Below, piece by piece: positions 26,268-37,888 of a stretch of DNA of 64,000 nt. The translations under genes were made by a program, and so were the position numbers. The notes below the pieces were generated by a model, which did no database searches, was not told where the DNA came from, and was given only the letters and a program-made list of their open reading frames with translations. The stretch is taken from NCBI RefSeq assembly GCF_014905175.1, contig NC_057790.1, positions 186,001-250,000 on the forward strand, in the 5' to 3' direction. This DNA comes from Aphidius gifuensis (lineage: Eukaryota; Arthropoda; Insecta; Hymenoptera; Braconidae). How positions within the stretch are numbered: position 1 is the first letter of the stretch; each line of letters opens with the position of its first letter.

Positions 26268-27284
26268 TTTACTTGTATCACTTGAAAATACATTTTTTCT
26301 TTTTTCATTTTTATATTATTTTTTATTCAAAAAAAAAAAAAAAAAACGAAAAAAAAATACAATCATGAATCATTTGAAGTAGATGACATTTATACTCATT
26401 TAAAAAGTCAAGTAGATTACGAATTCATGTGCCAGACATTAACTCAATCTTTTTTTTTTTTTTTTAGTCAACTTTTAAAGACTTTGATTATTCAACTACC
26501 TAAGTAAATTTTTTTTTTTTTTTTTGATTGCTTCAATCATACAATTATTATTGATTTTCAGTTCTTTCGATATTTTATTTTTTTTTTTTGCAATCGTTAA
26601 TTAATTAATTAGTTATTATTACAGATTAAACTACGTTGTAATTTTCTTTTTTTTTTTTCAAATAGAATTATTTGTGCTTATTATTGTTTACTTGATAATA
26701 TTATCAACATGAATTTATTAAACTAAAGGTACATTAAATATGTGTGCTGAATTAATTATCATTATTTTTAAAATCATCAATATATTGCAATTTTAATTAT
26801 AAATGCAAAACATTTTTTCATTATTAAATAAAATTATATTATAATAATAATAATAATTATTTTTTCAATAAATATATCTGTTTTAAAATTTTATATATTA
26901 TTTACTTAACTATATATTTTCTACTGTAAAATTTTTAAACAAAAAAAATAGAGCTTTTTTTCGTAAGCTCATAGCTCAAGAAAAACAAACAACAAGATTT
27001 TTTTTTTTGTTTTAATTGAAAATTTTTTTTTCTAGAAGAACTTGGAACACAAGTTGGAGATAAATATATTTGATTATTTTTTTTAAAAATTATTTTTCAC
27101 TAGTTTGTTATTAGATTTTTTTTTTTTTTTTTAAATTGATTTGTTTATTTGTTCCATTGTTTTACCCTTCATTAAAATTATTAATTCATCCCGGATCTGA
27201 AATTCTAATCTAACTGATCCCGTATCACCCAATAACGTTATTTTAAAATATATATAATTAGCTTTTAAATTTATCAAAAAGATG
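26268..27284. other. Convergent spacer between PRDM and the dipeptidyl peptidase
   Basis: It contains the facing 3'UTRs, with many T runs (for example 26449-26465 and 26507-26525) and AATAAA-like signals. No coding or structured element was seen. Confidence 0.55.
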
Positions 27285-30200
27285 CTATATTTCTGATCCA
27301 CCACCAGTTAATCCAGCTTTTCTTTCAACAGGTACTTGTTTTGTAAAACAATCATCTAAAAATTGTGCCATTGATAAATATAAATGTCCAGTAACTCCAG
27401 TTAAACTGTGACTAACATCTGGATAAACCTACAAAACATAAATTAAATAATTATATACGATAATATTAAAATACATAAAAATATATAAAAGTATATAAAT
27501 ATTAAACCTGCTGTCTGAATAGTATTCCTTTTTTGGCAAGATGCCGAGCAAGTGTCATTGACTGTTGAAATTGTACATTATTATCAGCAGTACCTTGAAC
27601 TATGTAAAACATTTTATTACGTAAATATTCAATTTTATTATAAACATCAGACTCAGCATATCCTTTGTAATTTGATGTGACATTTGGCAAACCCATGTAT
27701 CTTTCAGCATATGCAGAATCTATTTTAATCAAAAATATATTATTATGACTAAACTATAGTACTATAGATATAAAATAACAAAAAACGTACTGTAAAGTTT
27801 CCAAGATATTATTGGGGCAATACTTATGCCACATTGAAATACATCTTGATCAGGTTGAGCCAATGCCAATGCTGTCACAAAACCCCCATAGCTCCATCCC
27901 CAAATGGCAACACGTCGTTTATCAACAAATGGCAATGAGTCTCTCAAATATCTAAATAATTTCATTCATTTATTAATTAAGAAAAAAAAAAAACAAAATT
28001 ATTGAAATAAATAAATTTTATATTATTTACTCGCTGACTTCAAGTTGATCTGCAACCTCAACAGTTCCAAGTCGATAATAAACTTCATGCAAAATTTTAT
28101 AGCCTTGTCCTCCACTTCCTCTACCATCAATTTGTGCAACAATAACATTTTTTCTACTTGACAAATATGTATTCCAATCGATTTTGTACATATCTGTAAC
28201 TAATTGTGTTCCAGGTCCTCCATAACTTTAAAAAATAAATACAAAAAATTATTCAAGTATCACAAGGTGTGTTTATATCTTGTGAATGGCAAAAAAAAAT
28301 AAAATATATATATAATTATCTAAAGAAAAAAAAAAAAAAAAGGAATGGTCAAACATTCCAGTGTTTTTATTTTTTTTTACATTGAATGGTAATTTTTAAA
28401 GCTAATGTTCAAGATCATTACCTCTATATAGAAGTATATACATATATACCAAGAAGTTGAAAAAATAAAAAAATAAAAATATTATGGTTTTTTGATACTC
28501 ACACTTGTACAACCATTGGATAACGTGTTATTTCATCTTCACGAAGACCAGGTGGTAAATAAAGTCTCACCTGAGCATTGTAACCACCACTTATTTGCAC
28601 TGGAAATGTTTTAATTTGTGGTAATGCTATTTTTGATATTTTTTCCTTCAAACAAATAAACATAAATATATTATTTTTATATATGATGAAATTATTTAGA
28701 TTATAAATGAAAGCTAGGCTTACTTGAAGTTCCGTATTATTTTGTAAAACTGCAATGAATCTTGGCTGTGGTGATTCTGTTTTCCAGAGTGATACTGTCG
28801 GCACACCTGGACCAAGACATTCCAGAACAAAAAATTCCAAACCAACTGGAAAACTTGCTGCGTGATACTGACAAGCTTGAACACGTCCTGAAAAATCATC
28901 ACAATAATTTAATTATTTAACAAACGCTTTTTATTATTATTTTTTCTGTTAATTATATTGTTAATTGATAGATATGTTTTGTTTATTTTTATTTTTTTTG
29001 TTTGTGAGTATACAACGATACATAAAGATAATATTTAGATTATTAAAAATATTATTTTTCATGCCGATTTGTTGGATCACAATAACGACACATTAAACAC
29101 AACATTTTTGTATAGTGAAAAAATATATAATTAAACACATTGTAATTAATTATTTAATTGATAATTTCTTTTTTTTTTTTTTCAAATAAAATTTAAATCA
29201 AAGAGTATTTATTACCTTTGATCACGCAAAGTCTCTTGTTTTTCACGACAAACGTATTTTTAATTTATTTTTTAAAATTCAATCAAAAAGTCACGCGACA
29301 AATTTCTTTTTTTTTTTTTTTAAATCCTCTTATTTAAAGTGGATATTTGAAATAAATTAATCATTTATATCGGATTATATTTATCAAGGACACATGCGCT
29401 TGAATGAAAATGAAAATAAATTTTTTTTTTTCGTTTAAAATCACTTTGATGCTAAATAAATATAATTAATTAATATATAGACATTTAACAGACAAAAAAA
29501 AAACATAATTCTATGTATCTATTATATTTAATAATTATATATTTATATATAAAACAATAAATAAATTTATAATAAAATATATACGATTAAAGCACATCCT
29601 GCAATTAATTCATGGCATTCACACTGACACACACACACACATATACATTTGTATTTAAATTTGAAAGAAAAAAAAAAAAAGTAACTGATTAATTATAATA
29701 TTGAAACACAAATATATATTTATATTTCTGATAATTTTTTTCAATCTTTTCAATAGAAAATAAAAAATAGATTTTTTTATTTTTCAAATTTTCTTGATTC
29801 GTTTTTTTAATTTTTGATTTATCTAAAAAAAGCATTGTGTTTGCAAATTGCTTGATATTTTTTTTTTTTTTTGTTAAATTTTGTATATTGTTTTCGTATT
29901 TTTAATACCAAGGTTCTACCTTGAATCAATTGTAGATGCCCCACAGTGATCCAATGTGTTCATCAGCAACATAAACGACCATCAGTTCCAATAAATCAGC
30001 CAGCTGTCGAGAAACTTTTTCGATAATATGAAAAAAAAAAAATTCTATTCTTCTAATTTTCTTTTACAAGATATTCCTATATGATTTTTTTTTTATTAAT
30101 TAATATTTCCTAAATTGACCTAACACCAGCTTTATCTTATCATTCTATTAAATATTTTATCAAATTAACTTTAACAAGTGATAATTAATAAAAATAAAAA

Positions 30201-33200
30201 ATAAACGAATGATAATATTTAAAAATAAATAAATGTCGTGTGTGTGTGTTGAACAAGTGCATCAAGCAAATTGAGTCAGGTGTAGCCTCAATGATTAATA
30301 AAAAACAAAAAACCGTAAATAAAATGAATGATTAAATAAAATAAATAATCATAAGTAATATTACAAACCTTGTTTAGATTTTTTATGTTTCTTTCTTTTT
30401 GATGTTATATCTGAAGTCGTATCTTCTTCCTGTTCTTGTTCTTGTTCTTCTTCAGGTGCATCAACTTGATCAGACCAATCACCAATGCTATCTTTACCAA
30501 GTGAATGACCAGACGATGAAATTCCCAAATGATATTCATCAAGATCAGCTAATAATGTATGATTTTCATGGGCTGGTACAACAACACATGTTATACATGT
30601 TGCTGGTAATAATGATGTACCAGTTACTGGAATAACTGAACTAACACGATACAAATGTCTTTGTGCTGGTTTCATTGGTGGAATACCAATAAAATATCTA
30701 GAAAATTGAAAAATTGAACATTAAAAGTCCATATATATATATCTATTACTTATATAGCAAATTAATTACATTGTATTGTTTATTTGATCCCAGGCTAATA
30801 TTTTAACAGCTTCCCATTTACCATGTGTAAGTGGTACAATTTGTTTTTTTAAAACATTAACCCAAACAATATGTTTATAATAACCAGCTGGACCATCACG
30901 TACTGGTGCAATTGTAATATATGTACTTCCATTTGTTGAAAATATTGGTGGTCCTGGTGGTGTATCAACCCATGCATGTGATTCACTGACACGTTGAATT
31001 TCTTGACAATGCCATAATGGACTTTTACAAACAGTTATAACTGATATATTTTGTGGACGATTTAACCATGTTACACATATTTCAGTCAATGATATCCATG
31101 ATGCTGTTGTAAAGTAATGATCTCTAATTTTTTCATCAATCAATAAAATAATTTATTTGATTTATCATCATTACGCATAGATAGATAGATAGATAAATAA
31201 ATACTCACATGCGTTCAATGACTGGGGGAGGCTTGACCTCTTTTGTTGTTATATGAGCTGGATCTGCCAAGTCAGCAACGAATAATTTTATTGTTGGATT
31301 TGGTGTACCAGGTTTTGGATAACGCAGTGACCATACCTCGGGATAAAGTGCTTTAGTTTCTTCACCAAACCATGACATGTGCATTTGTTCAACCAATGAA
31401 TCATTAAATGTTGCATAAAGCATCATGTGTCCATCTTTACTCATCCAAATTGCTTGGGCACTTTTTAATATTTCCTCTAATAAATTATGAAAAAAACATT
31501 ATTTAATTAAATTAACATGTTATAGTAATACATATAATACCTTCATAGAGCCAATCAGGAAAACCATTTGAATGTACACCAGGTACAGCAGTATCTGTCA
31601 CACGATATTCATCACTTTTAGTTGGACTTGTTTTATAATAAATATCATAATCTTGTATCATAACAAGACCATGTCCCCTTGGTGTCCATTGTGCATGCAA
31701 CAAGTATGGATGTGGATATTTAACTGGATTTGGTGTTAGTGGTATTGTCTCCCTTGATAATATTACAAAACACATAAAAACATTGTTATTTTTTAAACCA
31801 AATAAAATAATACAAAACCTTGAATCATTATTCAAGATTAAAATAATAAAAATAAATATACTAACCTTGTGTTTATGTCGTAAACAGTGTATTGTGCCAA
31901 TTTTGAGTATCTAAATAGTTCTTTAACATTTTGTGCCAATAAAAGATAACGATGATCTGGTGACAGTGAAAATGTTGCTGGATTTAATCTTCGCTAAAAA
32001 AATATGAATCAAATAATTGTTTTAAAAATTATATTGGCAAGATAAAATAAAAAATTTTTTATTTCTATTATTTATGCTTTTGAGTAAGATAAGAAAAACA
32101 TTGAAAAATAAAATAAATAAATAAATAATGACTTTTATTTTTAATTAAAGAAAATAAATACTTACAAAAGTCTCATTGGGCATAAGACTCTGAGACGTGA
32201 CATTAGGATCAGATGCATCAAGAAGAGAGATGCCACCCCAAGGATCGTGATAACATATGTGTCTACCGCTTACCCATGTACCGTTGAATGCAGGAGGTGA
32301 TAATTCACCTGATAATACCTATTAACAAATTTGTATTCATGTTTTATATTTTTTTTTGCAATATGTGTGTGTTTTTTATTTTATTTACACAACACAAACA
32401 AGCTACATATAATTAGAAAATTTATCAACATTCATATCTTGATGACAACTTGATGAATTATATTTTATTTATTTCGCAACATGACCTCTTTAATATATTA
32501 TAAAATATTTTTATTTTCGCTTGAATTCATTACACTGATGAGGTTTGATTGACCTTCAATTTATAGATAATCAATAAATAATATTATATTACCTCTGATA
32601 AACGTAAACGAGCACCACGTACACGAGGACCTTCATCTGGTGGTGTTAATAATACAACTGATGTTACAATAAGTGAAAGTACACCAATTATAACAAGCAG
32701 TGCAATTAATATTCCACGCCAATTTCTTTGATTTGGATTTGAAGATACCAATTCCTGTTGATTATCAAAAAAAATATTTTAACGATCCGTAAAATCTATT
32801 CAAGAATAAAAAAATTAAAAGGGATCCAATTATTTTTTTTTTTTTCACACAAATAGCTATCATCGACTGTTAATCAATCGATCAAATGAAAAAAAAAATA
32901 ATAGTCGGGATATTCAAAAGGAGATAAAAAAAAACGATTAGTTATTTTTGTTATCCCAGATAAAAAGATAAAAAAAATAAAAAAAAATGTCCTTGTCGAA
33001 TCAATGCGAATCTACAGGTGCCTAGAGATGAACAATTTGATAAATCCCTCTAAATATATATATATTTTTTTTTTTGTTAAAACTTTGACAGCTAATTTTC
33101 TACAAATCCAGTGATCAAATAAAAAATTAACAACTAATACCTCAGCTTTTCACGCGCCCCAAATACTTGAACTATACTAAAATTTCACCCATTTAAATCT

Positions 33201-34160
33201 CTAAAATTTCATCAAGTAAATTGCACATATATATTATTAAAGTGTATATACTTTTAAAGATAATTAAAGCTTTCATGTAAAAAAAATAAAAACAATAATG
33301 AATCTCGGCTGAACATGCGCTGAACGACTCGTATATTTTAATTAAAATAATATTATATTCTAATAATAGAAATAATTTTTTCGTCAATTTAAATATTGAC
33401 ATTTATAAAAAAATTTAAAAAAAACGATGAAGAAAATAAAGTTTATTTGTAGACGATCTGAGCTAAATTGAATTTTCATCAAAAGGTCGAATATATATTT
33501 ATAAAAAGGGACAAGTTGAGAAAAAAAATATCATCACCGTCACGATGATGATGATGATGATGATGATAATAATAACACACGTGTGTTGAGAATAAATGAC
33601 CTCCCATCGTGCTTCATTTGAGACCTGTCTCATTTATATATATCTCATGTCTAAATGTCCATCAAACCAATCAACTAAACATAATCATTGTTTTTACATT
33701 TCAAATACACAAAAGAAATATATATTTTTCAATATGAAAATAATTCCAAATAAAATTGACAATATAGTCAAATTAATTATTATATTGTTTTTTTTTTTCA
33801 ATGAATCCCGGAAGTAAAATAAAAAAGCAAGCCATCAGCTGGTGCTGCTCGATGAATCGATATAATCCAGCGACGGCCGGCGGGGTTATTTGCAACTTTT
33901 TAAAAAGTTTGTTGCTTTAATAATTTAATTATTATTATAAATATTAGTAATCTAAATTAATTAACTACTCGTTGTAAATGTGTGATTATTTTTTTGTTTT
34001 TTTTTATTTCGAAACAAGCTGGAATAATGTAATGAAGCGAGAAAAAAAATTTCAAATGAAATAATTATTACAAAATTTCGATTGCTGTTTGTTATAAAAT
34101 ATAATTTTTTTATTTATTATTTTGACTTACCTCATCGTCGTACATGTCATGATCAGCCAT
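27285..34160 (-). CDS. Membrane dipeptidyl peptidase, S9B family (DPP4/DPP10-like) with intact catalytic residues
   Basis: S9B enzymes remove N-terminal Xaa-Pro/Ala dipeptides; DPP6/DPP10 relatives are inactive channel partners. Exons in transcript order: 34160-34131, 32754-32593, 32318-32166, 31993-31866, 31752-31541, 31476-31209, 31123-30770, 30697-30369, 28887-28724, 28645-28503, 28225-28031, 27951-27791, 27719-27508, 27428-27285; about 884 residues. A short cytosolic N-terminus precedes a TM helix (about 24-46, ILIALLVIIGVLSLIVTSVV), then a beta-propeller and an alpha/beta hydrolase domain. The substrate Glu pair is in DWLYEEEIL (near 228-230), the oxyanion Tyr in YGGPGTQ (649), nucleophile S733 in GWSYGGF, D812 in GTADNNV and H844 in YPDVSHS. 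Family knowledge says these suffice for activity, so it is probably a real peptidase. Exon 8 adds an acidic-then-basic insert (EEEQEQEQEE..KRKKHKKSK) absent from DPP4. Confidence 0.9.
28888..30368. other. Long intron of the dipeptidyl peptidase after the low-complexity insert exon
   Basis: A 1.48 kb AT-rich intron, while most neighbouring introns are under 300 bases. A slightly more mixed block lies near 29915-30015. I see no exon candidate with good borders. Confidence 0.5.
32755..34130. other. First intron of the dipeptidyl peptidase
   Basis: It separates the 10-codon first exon from the TM exon. Contents: a GAT run near 33544-33568, a short GC-rich island at about 33835-33895 (CGACGGCCGGCGGGG), and otherwise AT-rich DNA. 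Confidence 0.5.
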
Positions 34161-35554
34161 TACACAATTGAATAATCACAAATTAAAACATCAATCAGTA
34201 TCGTTGATTTTTAAAACAGAAAAAAAAATAAAAAACCAGATTAAATATTTAGTTTTATTTATTTTTTTTTTAGTTATTGAGTTTGCACTGTTTGGTGTCT
34301 ATGAGATATTAGTACATACTGAGGCTACAATATTATGACCCTCCAAAAAAAAAAAAAAAAGTATCAACCCGGTGGTGATGCTGCGAGAGCTTGCGCGGTC
34401 CAGAAAATGCGCAGAATATATTCTTTGTCAGCATCCCCTTGCTCTAAATTATTATTACTATTATTATGACTATTATATTTTTATTTCTATCGTAAAGTAA
34501 TAATAAAATATTGACAACAAAAGACACAGGAAAAAACATATCACAAAAAATATAAAATAAATAAATAAATAAATAAAGCAATTAGGAAAAGAAAAATGAG
34601 TTTTCTCGTGTATACTTGTTGGTTTTTTATTGTTTAATTTTCTTTGGTCAAGTTTGCTGAGTAAACAATAATATTTTTCATATAAAAAAATATAAAAAAC
34701 AGAAGCAAAAAAAGTTTCAACAACAATAAAAAAAAAAAAACATATAAATATATATAGAAATGAAATTATAATGATAAATGTTATCGAAGGAAATAAAGCA
34801 CCGTTATCGAGATGTTTTGCAACATTGCAGCTATACTTTAGTTGTAACATATAAATCATATACAATGTGGTGTTTTATGTCGCCCAAGGCATACTTAAAT
34901 CATTAACGATGCACCGGATGTACCATGATTTCATAGGCACCTAGTATACTTGTGTTGACTTGGAAAAAATATATTAAAAAATAAAAAAGAAATGGGAAGC
35001 TGGGGGAAATTCTTGTCGCATTGCAGATAAACTCGCATGCAATTATGTAAAATGATTATAGACACAAAATCATCATCATCATTAGTAGAAAAAAAAAAGA
35101 TTTTTTATATATAAAAAAGTATTTGTTGGGTGGTTGGATTCATCAATAACAGACATTTTCATTGATGATAGATTTTATAGCTGTATAATATTATATTTCA
35201 ATAAAATCAATAAATGGGTTCATTATTTGAATTTAAAAAATATATTATAATAATTTCTTTATTTATCTCTGTAATTGATAAGTGAATTTTATACAACTTT
35301 TATATTTTAATACAAACATAAATTAAATTAATTATAATATATAATTTAATTCTTTAGGGCAAAGTAACATTGTTAAAATAATTATACACCTGAACATATA
35401 CTCGAAAATTTGTTTATTTATTTTTTTCCAATTCCAAAAAAAAGTTAAAATACATATGTTGTAATGTCGATATCTCAAAAAATATTCGAGATATCAAAAT
35501 TTCGTCTGATACATATGTAATGACCTTTTTATATATCAGTCATAAATACAATAT
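34161..35554. other. Spacer between the dipeptidyl peptidase and the cysteine-rich pair
   Basis: Bases 34161-34440 are the probable dipeptidyl peptidase promoter: a minus-strand TCAGTATG near 34318-34325 resembles an initiator, and a GC-richer block lies at 34365-34440. From 34998 onward the sequence matches the stretch starting at 36300, marking the start of a tandem duplication. An open frame at 34473-34865 is low complexity and not credible. Confidence 0.45.
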
Positions 35555-35953
35555 TTAGCCCGATCTCAGATACTTTCTTTGTTCGGCATTCATTTGATGC
35601 CAACGTGATCCAGGCTTATCTGTTATATGGTCATGCCACGCACACGAATTGAAACATGGTGCACATAGATCGCATTCGCTTTTGTTAATATTGCAGTATA
35701 ATAGGTGATCGCGTCCAGTTTCCGCCGTTAGATTTACATTTTTTGTATAGCACCACATTTGTGTGATACCCATACATCCTGCCCAACATTTTCCTGATGC
35801 CTCTTCGCAACCACCTCTATCGCTGCATGATCTTTTTTCACGACTTATTTTAGTAGTATAATTTTCATCATAATTTCTTGGTAATGAACTGACAAAAAAT
35901 ATCAAATTAAGCTCCAATATTATTATGATCAGCATCAACAAGTTTTTCATCAT
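35555..35953 (-). CDS. Small secreted ten-cysteine protein, copy A
   Basis: Function not recognised. The protein is about 132 residues. It begins MMKNLLMLIIIILELNLIF, a clear signal peptide. The start is set by splicing: a minus-strand acceptor (GTTTCAG) ends exactly before ATGATGAAA at 35953, so an upstream in-frame ATG at 35962 lies in the intron. After the signal comes a short pro-like stretch ending in a dibasic REKRS site, then a domain with ten cysteines spaced 5, 6, 3, 7, 18, 6, 2, 2, 3. Core motifs are CWAGCMG, MWCYTKNVN and CDLCAPCFNSC. The C-terminal 26 or so residues are basic and polar. The features suggest an extracellular disulphide-rich effector or defence protein, but that is inference. 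A paralogue lies 1.4 kb away on the same strand. Confidence 0.85.
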   Translation of the reverse strand: MMKNLLMLIIIILELNLIFFVSSLPRNYDENYTTKISREKRSCSDRGGCEEASGKCWAGCMGITQMWCYTKNVNLTAETGRDHLLYCNINKSECDLCAPCFNSCAWHDHITDKPGSRWHQMNAEQRKYLRSG

Positions 35954-36018
35954 CTGAAACATTGATTATTTGAAAATTTTAAATATATTTTAAAAATTAA
36001 ATAATTGTAATTGCTTAC

Positions 36019-36078
36019 CTTGGATAATGTTTATTATTTAGACTTTGACAATAACATAAAGAACAACAGCTATTTATA
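36019..36078 (-). promoter_or_regulatory. TATA promoter and noncoding exon 1 of cysteine-rich gene A
   Basis: On the minus strand TATAAATA runs 36078-36071. A TGTCAAAG initiator-like site places +1 near 36046, 32 bases from the first T. A roughly 28-base noncoding exon ends at 36019 with the donor GTAAGC; the intron is 65 bases and ends right at the start codon. Confidence 0.65.
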
Positions 36079-36937
36079 CAGTCGACATTTGAATAATTAT
36101 AATTATATTAATAGCTATATATAGGATAACGACGACGAATTATATTAAAAGCTATAATTATATCGCAAATGATTAACTTAAATAATCCATTTATTTTATT
36201 TTCCTTTGTTTCGTAATTAGTAATTTAGTTTTAATTATAATAATTAATGAAAAATAATTATTATTTTTACTCGCAATTATTATAAATAATAGTTGGGGTA
36301 GCTGGGGAAATTGATTGCAGATAAACTCGCATGTTAAAATGATTATCATCATCATCGAAATTTTCATACAAACATAAATTAAATTAATCAATATAATTTA
36401 CGTTTAATTTTTTTAATTTTTTTTAATACTATAACTGATGCGTATTTAAAAATTTAATTTATACAATAAATTTAGAAAATTATTAAAAATAAATTAATCC
36501 ATCAATCTCACTTGTTAAATAATTTTATATTTTTTTTTTTTTGCCAATTTACATTGTTATTTATTATTTAAAAATTAATTAAATTAATTATACAAAAAAC
36601 AATGATTGTGAATTATTAAATTATTATTCTTCGAAAGGTTTATCAGACCCCGATGGAGTGATGGCCATTCCAAATTGACAAATCACAAGAAAAATAAATC
36701 ATTAAGTAATCATGAAAATTTAAAAATTTTAGATTTTTGTAATTGGTGTGACAAAATCTTAAAGCCTAGAAATAATTTAAAATTTGAAATCATTTTTTTA
36801 TCTATTTATTTATTATACACATATAGGTCTACTATACAAATATTTATATTGATATTGAAAAAATTATAATTATAATAATATCTACAAGATAAGGAATGAT
36901 AACAAATAATAATTTGTTCAGTAACAATCCGAGACAG
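36079..36937. other. Spacer between the two cysteine-rich genes
   Basis: Bases 36160-36290 are the upstream flank of copy A, matched at 37365-37490. Bases 36300-36400 start the second duplication unit. The remainder, downstream of copy B, is AT-rich. A small open frame near 36675-36869 is not protein-like. Confidence 0.5.
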
Positions 36938-37213
36938 TTAGCCAGATGTCAATCGTGTGAGAGCCCACCAGCAAGCACCGTAACATGGTGCACATGGATC
37001 GCATTGGTCGTCTCTATGACAAGTTGCTAGATAATCGTGTCCAATTTCCTCCGATATATTTACATTTTTTGTATAACACCACATTTTTGCCAAACCCATA
37101 CATCCTGCCCAACATGAGGACTGGTTTTCGCATCCGAATCTATCGCTGCATAATGTACATATCAAATTAAACTTCAATATTATTATGACCAGCATCAACA
37201 AGTTTTTCATCAT
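36938..37213 (-). CDS. Small secreted ten-cysteine protein, copy B
   Basis: Paralogue of the gene at 35555-35953, about 91 residues. The signal peptide MMKNLLMLVIIILKFNLIC is nearly identical and the start codon again sits directly after the splice acceptor. The ten-cysteine framework is kept with spacings 5, 5, 3, 7, 18, 5, 2, 2, 3, including CWAGCMG, MWCYTKNVN and CDPCAPCYGAC. It lacks the roughly 21-residue pro-like segment and dibasic site of copy A, and gains one extra cysteine just before the domain (LICTLCSDR). The C-terminus is truncated to a few residues after the last cysteine. Cysteines are conserved while loops vary, suggesting both copies are functional and diverging. No function is assigned. 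Confidence 0.83.
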   Translation of the reverse strand: MMKNLLMLVIIILKFNLICTLCSDRFGCENQSSCWAGCMGLAKMWCYTKNVNISEEIGHDYLATCHRDDQCDPCAPCYGACWWALTRLTSG

Positions 37214-37279
37214 CTGAAACATTGATTAGTTCAAAAATTTTAAATATATTTTAAAAATTAAATAACTGTAATTGCTTAC

Positions 37280-37330
37280 CTTGGATATGTTTATTATTTA
37301 GACTTTGACAATAACATAAAGCTATTTATA
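37280..37330 (-). promoter_or_regulatory. TATA promoter and noncoding exon 1 of cysteine-rich gene B
   Basis: TATAAATA (minus strand, 37330-37323) precedes the same exon-1 sequence as copy A, ending at 37280 before GTAAGC. Eight bases present in copy A are missing between the TATA box and the exon, so the inherited +1 would be only 24 bases from TATA; the real start may be shifted. Confidence 0.6.
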
Positions 37331-37888
37331 CAATTAATGTTTGAAAAATTATAATTATATTAATTATTGCAAATTATTAACTTAAATAATCAATTTATTT
37401 TATTTTCCTTTGTTTCGTAATTAGTAATTTAGTTTTAATTATAATTTTATAATGAAAAAAAATTATTATTTTTACTCGCAATTATTATAAATGGTAACTA
37501 ATAATTTATATTGATTATTATTTATTTATCTGTTGTTTTCAATTATTACGTATAATAATTAATAATGTACATAATAATTTGAGCTTTTGGAAACAATTAT
37601 TATTTTTAATCCAAAAAGCTGATAATCTCTGGTCGTACTATTTGCAAAAAATTAAAATTAAATATTTTACCCATTTAAAAAAAGAGCCAATTTTAAATGT
37701 TCATTTTAAAATTTAATTCAAATTTCGAGAGACGAGTTACGCCATCTGACAAAAATTTTTCAAAATAAAAGTAAAAACAACACTTGTTTTATCGACTCCT
37801 CCAATTGACAGAAAAAAAAAAAATATACACAATGAGTTTGACAGTATTATTTTTCGACAATTAAATTATTAACAAATAATAATATAAA
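37331..37888. other. Divergent spacer between cysteine-rich gene B and GPAA1
   Basis: The first 160 bases are the duplicated upstream flank of gene B. The rest is the GPAA1 promoter region. I see no TATA box for GPAA1 and no coding frame. Confidence 0.5.

Larger units (their letters stand above)
34998..36290 (-). repeat. Tandem duplication, unit 1 (contains cysteine-rich gene A)
   Basis: Blocks shared with unit 2: 34998-35085 with 36300-36360 (AGATAAACTCGCATG), about 35308-35350 with 36366-36400 (ACAAACATAAATTAAATTAA), the gene with its promoter, and 36160-36290 with 37365-37490 (CCTTTGTTTCGTAATTAG). Order and orientation are kept, so the copies are direct repeats. Confidence 0.8.
36300..37490 (-). 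repeat. Tandem duplication, unit 2 (contains cysteine-rich gene B)
   Basis: This is the second copy of the direct repeat described at 34998-36290. It begins within about ten bases of the end of unit 1. It is slightly shorter, with deletions in the coding region, the promoter and the flank. Confidence 0.8.

Noticed and set aside
34473..34865. 130-residue minus-strand open frame between the peptidase and the cysteine-rich genes
   Set aside because: It is Phe/Ile/Tyr low complexity from AT-rich DNA with no conserved motif.
35954..35962. Upstream in-frame ATG (MFQ) for cysteine-rich gene A, also at 37214-37222 for gene B
   Set aside because: These bases form the end of the 5'UTR intron (GTTTCAG acceptor), so the ATG is removed by splicing; the start directly after the acceptor is used instead.
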